From Heterodera schachtii (lineage: Eukaryota > Nematoda > Chromadorea > Rhabditida > Heteroderidae): 64,000 nt of DNA. A program made the translations under genes and the position numbers. Position 1 is the stretch's first letter. Each line of letters begins with the position of its first letter. The stretch covers positions 207,636-271,635 of the forward strand of contig SIJG01000115.1 in NCBI GenBank assembly GCA_023374025.1. Direction: 5' to 3'. The notes under the pieces are model-generated. The model saw nothing but the letters and a program-made list of their open reading frames with translations. It ran no database searches and was not told the origin of the DNA. Of the stretch, positions 23,931-35,770 are shown in pieces.

Positions 23931-26611
23931 CGACCATAAAATATTTAACTTTTAAATTTTTAATTTTTTTAATGTTTTGAAATTTGATTAAACTTTGGCT
24001 CTTTTTCCGTGAATATTTTTATAGTTTGTTTTAATGTAGCCATTAAAGGTAAATATTTCGACAAAAAAAAATTAAAAATAAATCTGCGTCAATGCTAAAA
24101 ATATTATGTTTTAATAATTAAAATATTACAAAAATTGTTTATAATTATATTAATATTTATATTCAAACTAAAACATTAGATATCTCATATAAGATAATTG
24201 CAGAATTAACTTTATTTTTTTTTGTATTTAATTATAAATATTTGCAAATTAAGATGAATTCTCCTATATTTTATTTCTTTTCATTTTCAATCTCAAGGTT
24301 TGTTTCTGACATTCATTCCATGGTTGGTGATGATGATGGTTTAATTAAGATTAATAAGTGTATATTATTAAAGTTTATTTATTCCAATTTTGTTTAATGT
24401 TAGATATTTTTCATTAATGTTATTTCAAATATGCTATTAAAGATTTATTTGGGTTTAAAAAAATTTAAAAAATTTCTGACTTTTGTTGAACTGTAGTGCT
24501 AGTGCGCCTTGCCGTATTTTACACTTCGTTTTGTAAACCCATTTATTTAATTTATCAATTTCTGTGTTCATTTTTTTAAGTTTGTTTTACTGACTGAATT
24601 ATTTTTGAAATTTAAAAACTGTATATCACAAAACTTTATAATTAATAAATTATTTAATGTTGCTCTTTTTTACCTCTTGTTATTTGTTAGGGTCTTTCCG
24701 ATTAGTCTGCCAATCAAATTGAATTTTAAAAATATTTTATTTATTGGTTATATATAATATAAGTTTCTAATTTTAATTGAAATAATTTTCATTTGATGCT
24801 GAATTTATTTGTTGTTTATTTAATATTTTAAATTGCATTAAAATGTTTTTTATTATCTGGCTTGTGATAATAAATTATTATACTTATTTTTTTAATGAAT
24901 AATAAGAAATTTAACATAATTTATTTTAGAGCAAAAATTCGACATCAAATTTTAAAAAAATTCTAAAATATTGTAATATGTTTTGATTTTGATTAATTTA
25001 AATTTAGGTTTTTGCAGTACATTTAGAATTTTTTTCATTTAAATGATTTAATCTATTAATATCATTTAATAATCAATATTAATAGTAGGGGTTTAACCTT
25101 TAATATTTTCATTAAATTATTATCATATTGAGATAAATAAATTCATTTTTTATAATTTTCTCACTTTTATTTAATTAATTTTATCAGTGAATTATCATAA
25201 CATTTTTAAATAATTGGTGCTTTCTATTAATTTTCTTTTGATTTTATATTATTTCTATATTCTTAGAGCTTTTTTAAATAAATGATTGAATTCTAAGTTA
25301 TATTTTTAGGTTTATTCAAAATAATTTTGTTTTATTTTAAAATTTTGTCTATTTAATTCAATGATTCGGCTTTAATAATAGTAATAAAAGCATTTTTTTC
25401 AGAAAAAAAAACTTTTTAAATTTTTTTTTTACAAAAAACTAGCAAAAAATATCTAATGATTTAATAATCAAATGATAATGAATATTGTTAATAAATATTT
25501 TGAAAAAAAAAACTATTGGATGTCAATTTATTCATACAGAATAGAAATAAAAAAGAAATATTTTTAAAACAATTTATTAGCTATATTCCAGTTAATGCGC
25601 CTAATCAACCACAATATGACATTTTGGCCGTGTTTATTATTTATTCATTTCTCTAAATTCTAATTTTCATCTAAATAAATTTATTTTATTTTTTAAAGTT
25701 TATATTCTAACATTAATAATTAAATTAATGAGTTAATTCTTTTTTCTTAACAATTTTTTTCGTATTTGTGCATTAATATTTTCGATAATATGCATTTTTA
25801 TTTCAAATTATTCAAAATTATTCAAAAATAATTTGTTAACTTTATTTTTTGTGTCTTTAATTTTAAAAAGAAATTTAATTATTATCTTTTTATTAAATTA
25901 ATTATTATTTTCAAATTTAAATCGCGATTTATTATTATTATTATTTTATTTAATTTATTTTCTCATGCGCTGAGTACTTCATTCAAGAATCTTTTGTGTT
26001 CAGCTTATTATATTTAAAGTTAAATTTAAATTTATCATTTATTTATTTGTTTCGATTTAAATATTATTCACTTAAATTAATGTTATGATGGTTTTCTTAT
26101 AAGTAGAAATTGTAAATACAAATTCCAATAACAAATTATAAATTGTTGAAAATTTTTAAAAACATTTAATTATTTATATTATATTAGAAATTTTGTTAGA
26201 TTTTAAAGATATATTTATATTTTTTCTTGAAATGATATTAATTGAAAAATAAAATAAATATTAATTTGAATATTTTTTGTTTTATCAGCATATAAACGAA
26301 TTTGTTTTATGTTCAATTACTAATATAACATTAATAGTTAACGGTTATCATCTGTAAAATAATTAAGTCTCAAAGAAATTTCGTACTCAAACTTTGTGAA
26401 ATGTTTGTTGAGTAACTTTTAATTCTTTTATTTCACTTCTTTATGTATTTTTTTAATTATAATTTTCAAATGTTTTTATTTATTATATATATATAAAAAA
26501 TAATTTTAATCTATATAAATTGAAAATTTTGCGTGTTTCCTTTTTTGAAAAGATAACGGGATTTCCGTTTTCTTTTCTCATCAGTTGTTTATTTAAATAA
26601 TAATTAGTTTA

Positions 26612-26700
26612 AAAACTTGTTAAATCAAAGCGATCCGATAGGATGATGGTGGCTTGGCTTCGCGTAGCCTGCCATTTTAACATTGTTTTAATCATTTTTT
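26612..26700 (-). repeat. Dispersed repeat family 4, copy b (inverted with 10430-10510)
   Basis: Reverse-complement partner of 10,430-10,510, identified by CTTGGCTTCGCGTAGCC at 26,653-26,669 and matching flanks. It sits in a T-excess block, while its partner sits in an A-excess block, so both have the same repeat strand as the A-rich one. Confidence 0.8.
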
Positions 26701-27679
26701 TTTAAAAATTTCCAGATGTAAAATTTATATAATTATATTGTTAAATTAATAATTTTCGTAAATATATAAATAATTTTATTTTGCTATCTTTTTATGTTTT
26801 TCAATTTTTTTTTCAAATTTGTTTTATTTCTTTTTATTAATAACACAAAGGTATGAATCTGGTACTTTTAAATTAATATTTTTTTCGTATTTGTGTGCTT
26901 TAATATTCAATTTTTACATTAAAGCATTTTTCTTTTAGATAAGAGCCGAAACAATAATTTTTAGGGAATTACATAATAAATGGCGTGAAATAAATAGATA
27001 TAATAATATTTTTTATTACCTAAGCTTTTTTATAGTCCCGGGAGCCCTAACGGCTTTGTTTTCATTTGTATTTAATTGAATAATCATTTATTTATTTATT
27101 TTTTCTTTTATTTATTTAATTGTAAAATTAGTTTATTTAGTATTTTTTATTTATATAAAATCATAAATTGTTATTATTTTTTCATTTTCAAATTACTCAT
27201 AACCATTTTTAAACCATCAATAATTTAAAAAATATTATCTTTATTCCGCACTTTTCTTTTAATTGTTTAAGCAAATGTTGCATTATAAAATAATTTTATG
27301 AATATATTAAAGAGATTTTCCGTAGTTGAATAAATTTATTAGATCGGTTTGTTTTTATTTAAATTTATTAATTTTTAGGCAATTAGTAAATAATTTCTCG
27401 CTATTTTTTCTCATTCAGTCTTCGGTTAATGGTTGAGCTTTAATTTATTAATTCTTATGAATTACATGTATTAATTTTGTTTTTAATATTTTATTTTATT
27501 AGTTATTAAATAATAATAAAGTTTTCAATTTTATTAAATAATTCTATTTCCTATAAAGGTTATTTTACTATTATTTTTTTTGTTCATTTGTATAAAATAA
27601 TAATATAATTCTTTTTTTTATCATTTTTTTTATTATTTCTTATACAAAATAAAGAAAAATAATAATTAATAATTAAAAA

Positions 27680-27765
27680 GATTAATAAATCTCTTTGCTA
27701 GAGTACTGTAATTTGCACCTTTGTTGTTGTAGATGGGTGTCTATGTGGTATATTAGCATTATTTA
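27680..27765 (-). repeat. Dispersed repeat family 7, copy a (inverted with 30008-30085)
   Basis: The series AAATCTCTTTG, TTGTTGTTG, GTGTCTATGTGGTATATTAG, GCATTA matches the reverse complement of 30,008-30,085, which in its own orientation reads TGCAAATATACAACGTAGAC and ACAAACAAGAGATTTATTTA. The match is short but has several landmarks in order. Confidence 0.6.
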
Positions 27766-28343
27766 TAATAATTAAAATTATTATTAAGAACATTTAAAAA
27801 TTTGAAATATTTATTAATAATTTAAATCTTTTTATTACTAAATTCTTATGTATTTATTATTTATTTTCTCATTACGAAAGTATGAAATGCCTTTTAACGT
27901 AATAATTAAAAAAAACAATAATTTTTGAAATTTAATTTATCTAAATTATAAAATGTTTTTCTTAGATTTTTTTGTTTTCTCATATTTATAGTTAGGCGAG
28001 GATTTTTTAGTTTTTTAACTATTTTTTCTGCGGCTTTATTTTGATGAGAAATGCACAAAAAATTTCAAAAATACACCCCTAAGATTGACCTAAATTAAAA
28101 AATAATATATAGCACTAAAAATTTTAAAATTTTCTCAAAAAATTTATCGCCCAGATTTTTTCTTCTTGACAAAATTTTATTTAAAAAATGCCAATGTTTG
28201 CTAATGTCAATATTCCTTCGCTGCCTGCCTTAAAATTTATGAGCTCGGCACAATTCAAAAGATTTCTAAAGACCCCGCTGAAAATTATTTTAAAAATGCA
28301 TTTAGCGATTTCATTTTGAAAGAATTTCTTATACATTAGGAAA

Positions 28344-28545
28344 TTTGCATACGAAAACATATTATATTTTTATTAAATAGTAGATTCAAAAATTTTTTTA
28401 CTGGCAAAAAAATAAAATAAATTTTTAAATTTTTTATAAATTTCAAAATATAATAAATATTTTAATAAATTTTTTTGTGTTACTCAATAATCCATTTTAT
28501 GATAGTATAATTTACAATAAACGGAATATTATTTTACTTAAATTT
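28344..28545 (+). mobile_element. Near-identical 200-bp dispersed element, copy b (with 10592-10791)
   Basis: Direct partner of 10,592-10,791, about 99% identical by eye, at the junction where a T-excess block (to about 28.0 k) turns into an A-excess block. The words flanking the match are AGGAAA on the left and GGAAAA on the right. This could be a short GGAAA target duplication, but the other copy does not show one. Confidence 0.85.
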
Positions 28546-28644
28546 TTGGAAAATAATAAGAATAACATAATGTAAATAATTAAATTTTAATTGTTTAATT
28601 CAACTATATTAAATAATTAGTTTATAAATGTTAGTCCGTATAGT

Positions 28645-28830
28645 ACTGTAAGGCGCCATTGGCTCAACCAATCAGAGGGAGGGAGGGACCGCCCCTTCCA
28701 AATAGAAATACTTTTTTCAATCGCTGCCCTTTCTCTTTTAATTCTCATTTCCAAAATATTAATTTGATTTTTTGAATTTACGAAATGTCTTTGAAATAAA
28801 TAAATTTAAGTTTTTTTATATCGAAAAATC
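28645..28830 (+). repeat. Dispersed repeat family 6, copy b (inverted with 23640-23930)
   Basis: Shorter partner of the inverted pair. It begins at GTAAGGCGCCATTGGCTCAA (28,648) and runs through AATCAGAGGGAGGGAGGGAC and AATATTAATTTGATTTTTTG. The CTCAATTAATCAGAG part has a weak likeness to a tRNA A box, but no B box follows, so I do not call it tRNA-derived. Confidence 0.8.
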
Positions 28831-28949
28831 AAACTGACGTGACAATGAAGAAGATATATAAAAAAATAATTAAATTTAAAAAAAGCAGATTTATAACAAT
28901 TTTTTTCTGCGCATTTTTCCAAAAAACTTTTGAGTTTATAGAAAATTAA

Positions 28950-29820
28950 ATATTAACTTTCTAAGAAAATATAATTATCTAAAAAAAGCATAGCTCAGAA
29001 TTCTTTTATGTAAGATTGTACAATAATAATGGTAAAATCTTAAAGTGATTATTTTAATAAAAATTCTTCCTTAGGGTTGAATGAAGCAAAATAAGAAAAG
29101 TGATTTTTCCCACAAATTTTACAGGCACTTGGAGATTTAAAGAATTATCAATAATTTTCAAAGTCAATGAATGATATTCTTTATGAGAACAAAAAAATGA
29201 AAAATTTAAAGAAAATGATAAAATATTTTTTAAATCCTTTGATTATTACAATGCCAATTGTGTATAAATTGTAAAAATATTACAATTAATCCCACAAAAT
29301 GGTAATTATTTAAATAGAAATAAAAAGAAACTCACTCATTTAATCTAATTTAAAATTTATAATAAATTAATTGGATTAAATATTGAATCAACAAATCACA
29401 AGCCCAATTAAAATAGATTATAATAAAAATTATTTAAATTTCGGCATTATATACATTATAAAATAAATAAAATAAAAACAATACGAAATGAACTAATATT
29501 AAAATTCTTTGCGAGTTCTAAATTATCAATCAAGGCAAAGAGAAATAAAATTAATGCAAATAATTGTTTAATTAAAATACTCATACTTCAGATGAAAATA
29601 TTATTTATTGATTGTCGTTTAAAAAAAATAATAATCTTTATTTTATTTAGTGATTTACCTCCGAATAAGAAAGAAAGAAATTGAAAAGTGATTAAATGAA
29701 AATTAAAATTAATTTAACCATTATTAAATCAGTTTGGAATAAATCAATATTGGGTTAATGAATAATTGTAAAAATCAGAAAAATATCAATTAAAAAAACA
29801 TATTCTTCAATTAAAAATTA
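28950..29820 (+). repeat. Dispersed repeat family 8, copy a (with 53260-53880)
   Basis: Three sub-blocks recur at 53.2-53.9 k. Y is 28,950-29,060 (ATTAAATATTAACTT ... AATAATGGTAAAATCTTAAA). X is about 29,205-29,400 (CAATGCCAATTGTG ... ATGGTAATTATTTAAATAG ... AGAAACTC). Z is 29,645-29,820 (CGAATAAGAAAGAAAGAAAT ... TTTAACCATTATTAAATCAG). Near 53.7 k the order is X then Y, the reverse of here. Shorter X-like and Y-like copies also occur at 23,210-23,285 and 31,390-31,440. Confidence 0.7.
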
Positions 29821-30007
29821 AGAACGCTAAAACAATCTAGTTTTAACAAAAACAAATTGTAGTGGTGCTACCGACAACAATAACTCTTGGAATGTCAGTT
29901 CACCAAGAAAAATTAAAAATATATTTTACAATTTAAGTAAATATTTAATATTATATAGAAATACAATTAAATTTTAAAATATTCTTTAAATAAGAAATTC
30001 TTACATA

Positions 30008-30085
30008 TTGTAAATAATGCAAATATACAACGTAGACAAGCCCCCACAACAAGAGTAAATCCCAATAGACAAACAAGAGATTTAT
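30008..30085 (+). repeat. Dispersed repeat family 7, copy b (inverted with 27680-27765)
   Basis: Reverse-complement partner of 27,680-27,765, on the A-rich strand. The match is imperfect, with several indels. Confidence 0.6.
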
Positions 30086-30771
30086 TTAAACTGGTGAAAT
30101 TAATTATTATTATTTTCGTAAAAATGTTAATTAAAAAGACATTGTGATGTAAATATATTGTTTAACAGGATAAAAATAATAAAATTATAATTATGATTTA
30201 TAGGAAATCGAATTTAATATTTAATGAAATTGAAAAACTAATATTGTCAATTCAAATAAAAATAAAAAGTACAAATATTAAATAGTATCGCATAAGAATT
30301 AATGATAAAAAGATTTTAAACAGTTAATCGAACTGTCCAACATTTTTGCGTTTTTTTCTTTAATAATTAAAAAAAAATCAGTAAAAATATTATAATTGAT
30401 ATGTTTTTAAAAAAGATTAAAAAATAAATTAACAAAAAGATTTCAATGTTAGCAACAAAACCAAAGCAATAATAATAAAGAATATTAACCTAAAATTATT
30501 TTTATATTTATAAATAAATATTAATTACAAAAAAATATTTAAATGCACAGAGTACAAACTCGTAACCCGAACAGAATACGAAAACACGAGATGAAAAGAG
30601 CAACATAAATAACTAATAAATAATTAATTGTTTTAATTACGCAAAAAAAAACATTAAAATTGATTTCGATAACAAAACTTAAGATTAGTTTCTCAATAAA
30701 GCGGCGACCAGTAAAATAAAATTTTTGATAATAAAAATTTAAAGTATATATAAATATTACTTAAAACATAA

Positions 30772-30779
30772 GTGAAACA
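30772..30779. repeat. Left 8-bp target duplication GTGAAACA
   Basis: GTGAAACA precedes the 184-bp inverted-repeat element and is repeated without change at 30,964-30,971, directly after it. Confidence 0.9.
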
Positions 30780-30963
30780 GGTACTTTTCCATTATGCTGC
30801 CACATCCCAAAATTTAAGAAAAGAGAGCAAAAAGCGCCAGTTTTGGCGGCTAAAATTGGGCTTTTATGCCTCGTAAATAATTTTTTGCGGCGTTTTAAAA
30901 GAGGACAACGATCTCTTCAATGGCATTTTAGCTCAATTGCTGCGAGCATAATGGAAAAGAACC
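30780..30963. mobile_element. 184-bp MITE with perfect 8-bp target duplication
   Basis: The left end is GGTACTTTTCCATTATGCTG. The right end, read on the minus strand, is GGTTCTTTTCCATTATGCTC, so 18 of the first 20 bases match. Both sides are flanked by GTGAAACA. The interior is clearly G+C-richer than its surroundings (GCGCCAGTTTTGGCGG and TTTTTTGCGGCG) and has no coding capacity. An 8-bp duplication fits the hAT, P and Merlin superfamilies. The terminal GGTWCTTTTCC does not look like the CAGGG type at 12 k, so I leave the superfamily open. The unmutated duplication argues for a fairly recent insertion. Confidence 0.85.
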
Positions 30964-30971
30964 GTGAAACA
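30964..30971. repeat. Right 8-bp target duplication GTGAAACA
   Basis: Exact repeat of 30,772-30,779 on the other side of the 184-bp element. Confidence 0.9.
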
Positions 30972-33439
30972 TTTATTAAATGGAAAAATTAAGAATAAAA
31001 ACATAAGAAGAAAAAAAATTTAATTAATAAAAAGCGATTCAAAAAATCTCGAAAATTATAGACTGAAAAAAGAATCTACCCGCCGTGAGATTAAAGAGTA
31101 AAAAGTCATAAAGATAAGAAATAAATTTATTTAACAATTATTTAAATAAAAGAAATAAAGTAATAAATTACTATTACATTTAAATCATATTAAAAAAAAA
31201 TTAAATTAAAGCAAATTTAAAGAAGTGCCAATGACAAAAACTTAACATTGTTGAGATAAAGAAAAAATATAAAATATATTTATAATCTAATAACAATTTT
31301 TATATAATGCAAAACTTTAAAATTATTTGTAAAAAATTACATTTAATATTTATTTATACAAATAAGCATAAGTATTAATCTATTATGTAAACTGTACGAT
31401 TAATTAATGGTAAAATCGCAAAATGATCATATTAATGTAAAAAAATATATTTATTTATTTGAAATTATATTATCTTTTTATTGTCATTATTATAAAGCAC
31501 TACCAATAAAACTTAATAATTTATTTTGAATCCTTTTAATTATTTTAGTGAATGTAATTCACAAAACAAAATTAAATCATTTAAAGAAAACAGAAATACA
31601 TAACTGTAGACGTACCAACGACGTCTACTGATTGTGTAGCGAGAAGGACAAGAAAAATTAAAAGTTCACTTTATAAGCAAAGAAAGATTTTTAACATAAA
31701 ATAAACAATTAAAACATTTATAAAAAAATATTAAATAAGCTAAAATAAAATGCATATAATCGTATCTTAATGAAAAATCATAAGGAAAATGAATAGAAAT
31801 TCAACAATGAATAATATATGAAAAATTATTATGCTAAAGAATGAACTAAAAAATTAATTATTTAAATCTGATTTAGAAAGTTTTTATATTTAGGTAAATA
31901 AAAAGAAAAATCTTTTCACATAATATTTTTCACAAAGAAAGAATTGATTTTTTCTGTATTTTTGATTGCCTTGATTTAATTTTTTAATGTAAATATTGAT
32001 TAAAAGAGTTCGTTAAAAACAGCTTAAAATTTATTTCTGCATTTTTATGGTCATTCAAAAATGTAAGGTTGTTTAAATGCATGAAAATTATTCATTCAAT
32101 TTATTATAACACCATTGACATGATTGGATATTACAATGATTTCTCTATTTTTCTGCTAAATTTCAAAAAAAAATTTTAAATTTTTTGAATTCTTTTGGTT
32201 TAATTTTTGTAAATTTTTGATTCCGTTTTCGAATTATATATTTTTTTTGAGTTATTATAGAAAAAGGGTGGAACATTACCAAAACAAATTATATAGCTTA
32301 TTTTTAATTAGAGAAAAATAATATAAGAAAATAATTTGATTTTGAAAACACAATTATAATTTAGAATTATTCGATGGTCTGAAAACGGAATATATCGAAC
32401 TCTAAGTATCCACAGTCACTTAAAACCACTTCAAATCGACCATGCTTTACTCGAGAATTGATTTTAAATTGATTTGGTTACTCACAGTTCGATGTGTTCT
32501 CTTGTCAGCGTAGCGAATAATTTGAATAATATTTATTATTAATTAAATTAATAATTATTTTGTTTTTACTAAAATACCAAATTAATTATTATAGAAAAAA
32601 GATTTTATAGTGAAATACTATTTTTAAAGAATGATATATTTTTGAAAACATAGAAAGCACTAAGAAAGAGAACATTTGTTGAAGATAAAACTAAAATAAA
32701 AGCTAATAAATTAAAATATTATTGGAAAACTGAACTTACATGAGCCAAATACTTGAATGTGAACATATTAAAAAACGAAAGAATAGCTTAATTGACTAAA
32801 TAATACCAAACAAAATCTTTGAGTGAAGAAAATATTAATTCATAAAAATTATAATTTCAATTTAAAATTATTTTAAAATTGCACAACTATTAAAAGAACA
32901 AATAATAAGAAAATATAAATTAAAAAATATATTTTTGCTATAGTCAAACAATAATTAATTAGAAAATAAATAAAATTTAATTCAGACATAACTTAAAAAT
33001 CCCACGTCATGAAGCATTAAAAGCAAAAAAGAAATAATTGAATAATTTTTACTTGGTTTTGCTATTTTTTAAAATAATATTTTTAAAGTGAAACCTTCAA
33101 AAAATCACAAACTTAAATAAATGTTTTATTTTGTCGAATATAATCTCTCAAAAATCATAAAGAAATTAATATTATTTAATTGCATGAGGGCACATATTTC
33201 GTATGTGACCAATATCACAAAAATTAAATAAACAAAAAAAAAGAAATTTAACACAATTAAAGGTGAAATAATAAAATTAGGAATTAAAAAATGAAAAAAT
33301 CATCAAATTGAAAGAGCAACATATATTATAAAAAATTTTAATAGTTTTTCAAAATAATGAATAAGCTATTTTACATACTTAAACATCAAAATAAAAAATT
33401 TATATTGCACATACAAATAAAAAAAATAACTATTTTCAG

Positions 33440-33592
33440 AGCTATTAAATAGAAAAAATATTATATTTCATTGGTTAAGAAATTATGAATTAAATAAATT
33501 AGAAGTTAAAATTATTCTTAATACATTGTACTTAATTTAATAAAAGACAACCAATGAGCATCAATGAAATCACTAGAAAACATGAGATTTAA
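33440..33592 (+). repeat. Dispersed repeat family 9, copy a (with 53890-54032)
   Basis: CTATTAAATAGAAAAA, GAATTAAATAAATTAGAAG (with one change), TTAAAATTATTCTTAATA, AATAAAAGACAACCAATGAG and TCACT-GAAAACATG follow in the same order at 53,890-54,032. It is one of the better-conserved background pairs. Confidence 0.8.
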
Positions 33593-33897
33593 AGGAAATA
33601 AAGAAATAAAAAACAAAGTATAAATTAAAAAATATAAATCAAAACTGTATAAAAAATAATAAACGATTTTGGAATAACGTAATCATCATGATAATATTAT
33701 TTCTAATGCATAACAAAAAATATATAACAATAAAAACTGTTTTTTCATTATTTATAAGCCATAAATTTAAAAACACATTAAAATAATAATAAATATATGG
33801 CCAGAAAAGGTTCGAAAAGATAATTTTGTCTTCAGCCAAGAGAATAAAAATCTTTTTTAATTTTAAAATTTTGAGTATTAAAGAAATAGAAAAAATA

Positions 33898-34045
33898 ATA
33901 CCATAATTACGAATTTAATATTAATTCAAATTATTATTAAAATAACACTAAGTGTATTTAATACATAATAAGTATATTAAATGCTTACAATTAAATTTAT
34001 TGCTCTCAAAGTGATTGAGCCGTATGAGTCATGAAATCGAACCTC
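33898..34045 (+). repeat. Dispersed repeat family 3, copy b (with 7798-7945)
   Basis: Direct partner of 7798-7945. The end of the match at about 34,045 carries GAGCCGTATGAGTCATGAAA, the counterpart of GAGCCATGAC in the other copy. No terminal repeats or coding remnants are seen. Confidence 0.65.
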
Positions 34046-35604
34046 CCAATCATAGGGCATTTTGCAAATATTTTAGTTTTAAAATAAAATAAAAATTTAT
34101 CAATAAATTTGGACTGATTGTAAAAAACAGGATAAACATCAAAATAATCATTACTATTACCAATGAATATTTCCTCCATAATATAAATGTTTAATTAAGA
34201 ATAACAAAAAATGAATATTAAGATTCAATCGTCAGGACAAATGAGAAAAATTTGTACTCATTTGAAAAATTCGTAATAATTATTAAATGGCAATTTGTAT
34301 AAATGATTTGGAGATGAAATAATGGAGAAGTATTAAAAGCAAAAAGAAGATAATAAATTTTATAACATTTATTTTTTTTTAATTTTGCAGTAAATTTTTT
34401 GGTCATAAAAGGCGCTGACTTAACATGAGATTTAAAGGAAATAAAGAAATAAAAAATAAAGTACAAGTTAAAAATATAAATCAAAGTGAATAAACTTTTG
34501 GGAGCCGGTGAAATTTTTTAAATTTAAAATGTTTATTTTTGCGGAGTATCTCATTGAGAAAATTAGTTTAATTAAAATGTTGCAAAAAGTCTAATCAATA
34601 ATATATTATCACAATAATAAATTAAATAAATTAATTACATAAATTAAATTTAAAAATGTTAAATTTAAAATATAAAAAATGATATATTACATCAGAATAA
34701 AAATAATTTACAAAATATCCTTTTTATTAAGAAATTATTTTAGTAGCATTGAAGATCGAATTATATTTTAAATAAGTAATAAAAATAATGAAATAAAATC
34801 TGAATTCAAAAAATTATATTATTTAATTTATAAATAGAAATGCACTTGATATTATTTATTAAGTGAATTTTTAAAAAAATCTTTAATAAATAATGACATT
34901 TCGTCACGCACAGATAAACATTTTCGTAATGCGAGATAATTTAAATAAATGCTTAAATTAAATTATAAAAGATAGGAAAACAAATAAAAAATACAACCTT
35001 AAAATGTCTCTTTAAATTTAATAATGCGAAAAAAGTTAAAAAACATAAATATACAAATATGAAATAACATACTGAATATTTATTGCTAGGCTTCATAAAT
35101 GGCAATCTTGGAGTCAATTAAATAGGATTTAAAGGAAAAGATTATACAATAAAAAAACACAAAGAATATATACACTTTAAATATAGAACAAGAATCTTTT
35201 CTAAAATTATATTTGTAAGATTTTTATATTTTATTTAATGAATTCAAGAATCCTTATTGATTTCATTGATTTATATTAAAAAATAGTAAATTAAAAAAAG
35301 ACAACAAAAAATCAAAACCAAATAAAAATTTGTATTAAAAGACAATATTTATTAATCGAGTGAATAGAATGGTAAATTACTTGGCAACTTTGTATGCTTT
35401 ATAATATTAGCAACAATATTTCATTAATAGCTGTATATTTTTGTTTCCGGTTTGAAAAAATAATTATGAAATTTTCTTTTACTTTTATGGGAAATGGAGA
35501 ATTCGCATGGAATTTGATTGATCACAAATTTAAAAACTGAATTTTTTGATTCAATATTATATAAAAATATCAAAAATTTCGTATCTAGACCAGAATTTTA
35601 ATTT

Positions 35605-35770
35605 TAAACAACCAATCATATTGCTATTATTAAGGTGCAATTGTATTAAAATTTCGTTAATTAATGTAAAATGCGCGATTTCAATTAATATTGTCTAAAA
35701 TACTCATAAAAAAAGAATCGAAGAACTAAAATTATTTATTTTCAATAATAAAGATAAAAAATTGGAATTT
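35605..35770 (+). repeat. Dispersed repeat family 10, copy a
   Basis: Landmarks are AACCAATCATATTGCTATTA, GTGCAATTGTATTAAAATTT, AAAATGCGCGATTTCAATTA and GAAGAACTAAAATTATTTAT. They recur at 38,600-38,770 in the same orientation and at 46,320-46,490 as the reverse complement. The rare GCGCG word anchors the alignment. Confidence 0.78.

Larger units (their letters stand above)
23935..28340. other. T-excess A+T-rich non-coding DNA
   Basis: No gene is supportable. T-rich on the + strand to about 28.0 k. It holds the inverted family-4 copy (26,612-26,700) and a family-7 copy (27,680-27,765). The last 300 bp (about 28,020-28,330) are slightly less A+T-rich, with words such as TCGCTGCCTGCC. They have no recognisable ends. 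Confidence 0.6.
28831..30771. other. A+T-rich non-coding DNA, A-excess
   Basis: Outside the family-7 and family-8 copies I recognise nothing in this stretch. No open frame has domain features, and no G+C-rich island is present. Confidence 0.6.

Noticed and set aside
31606..31628. Hairpin GTAGACGT / ACGTCTAC as a regulatory element
   Set aside because: The 8-bp arms with a 7-base loop are isolated, with no gene or element nearby. Such short inverted repeats are common by chance.
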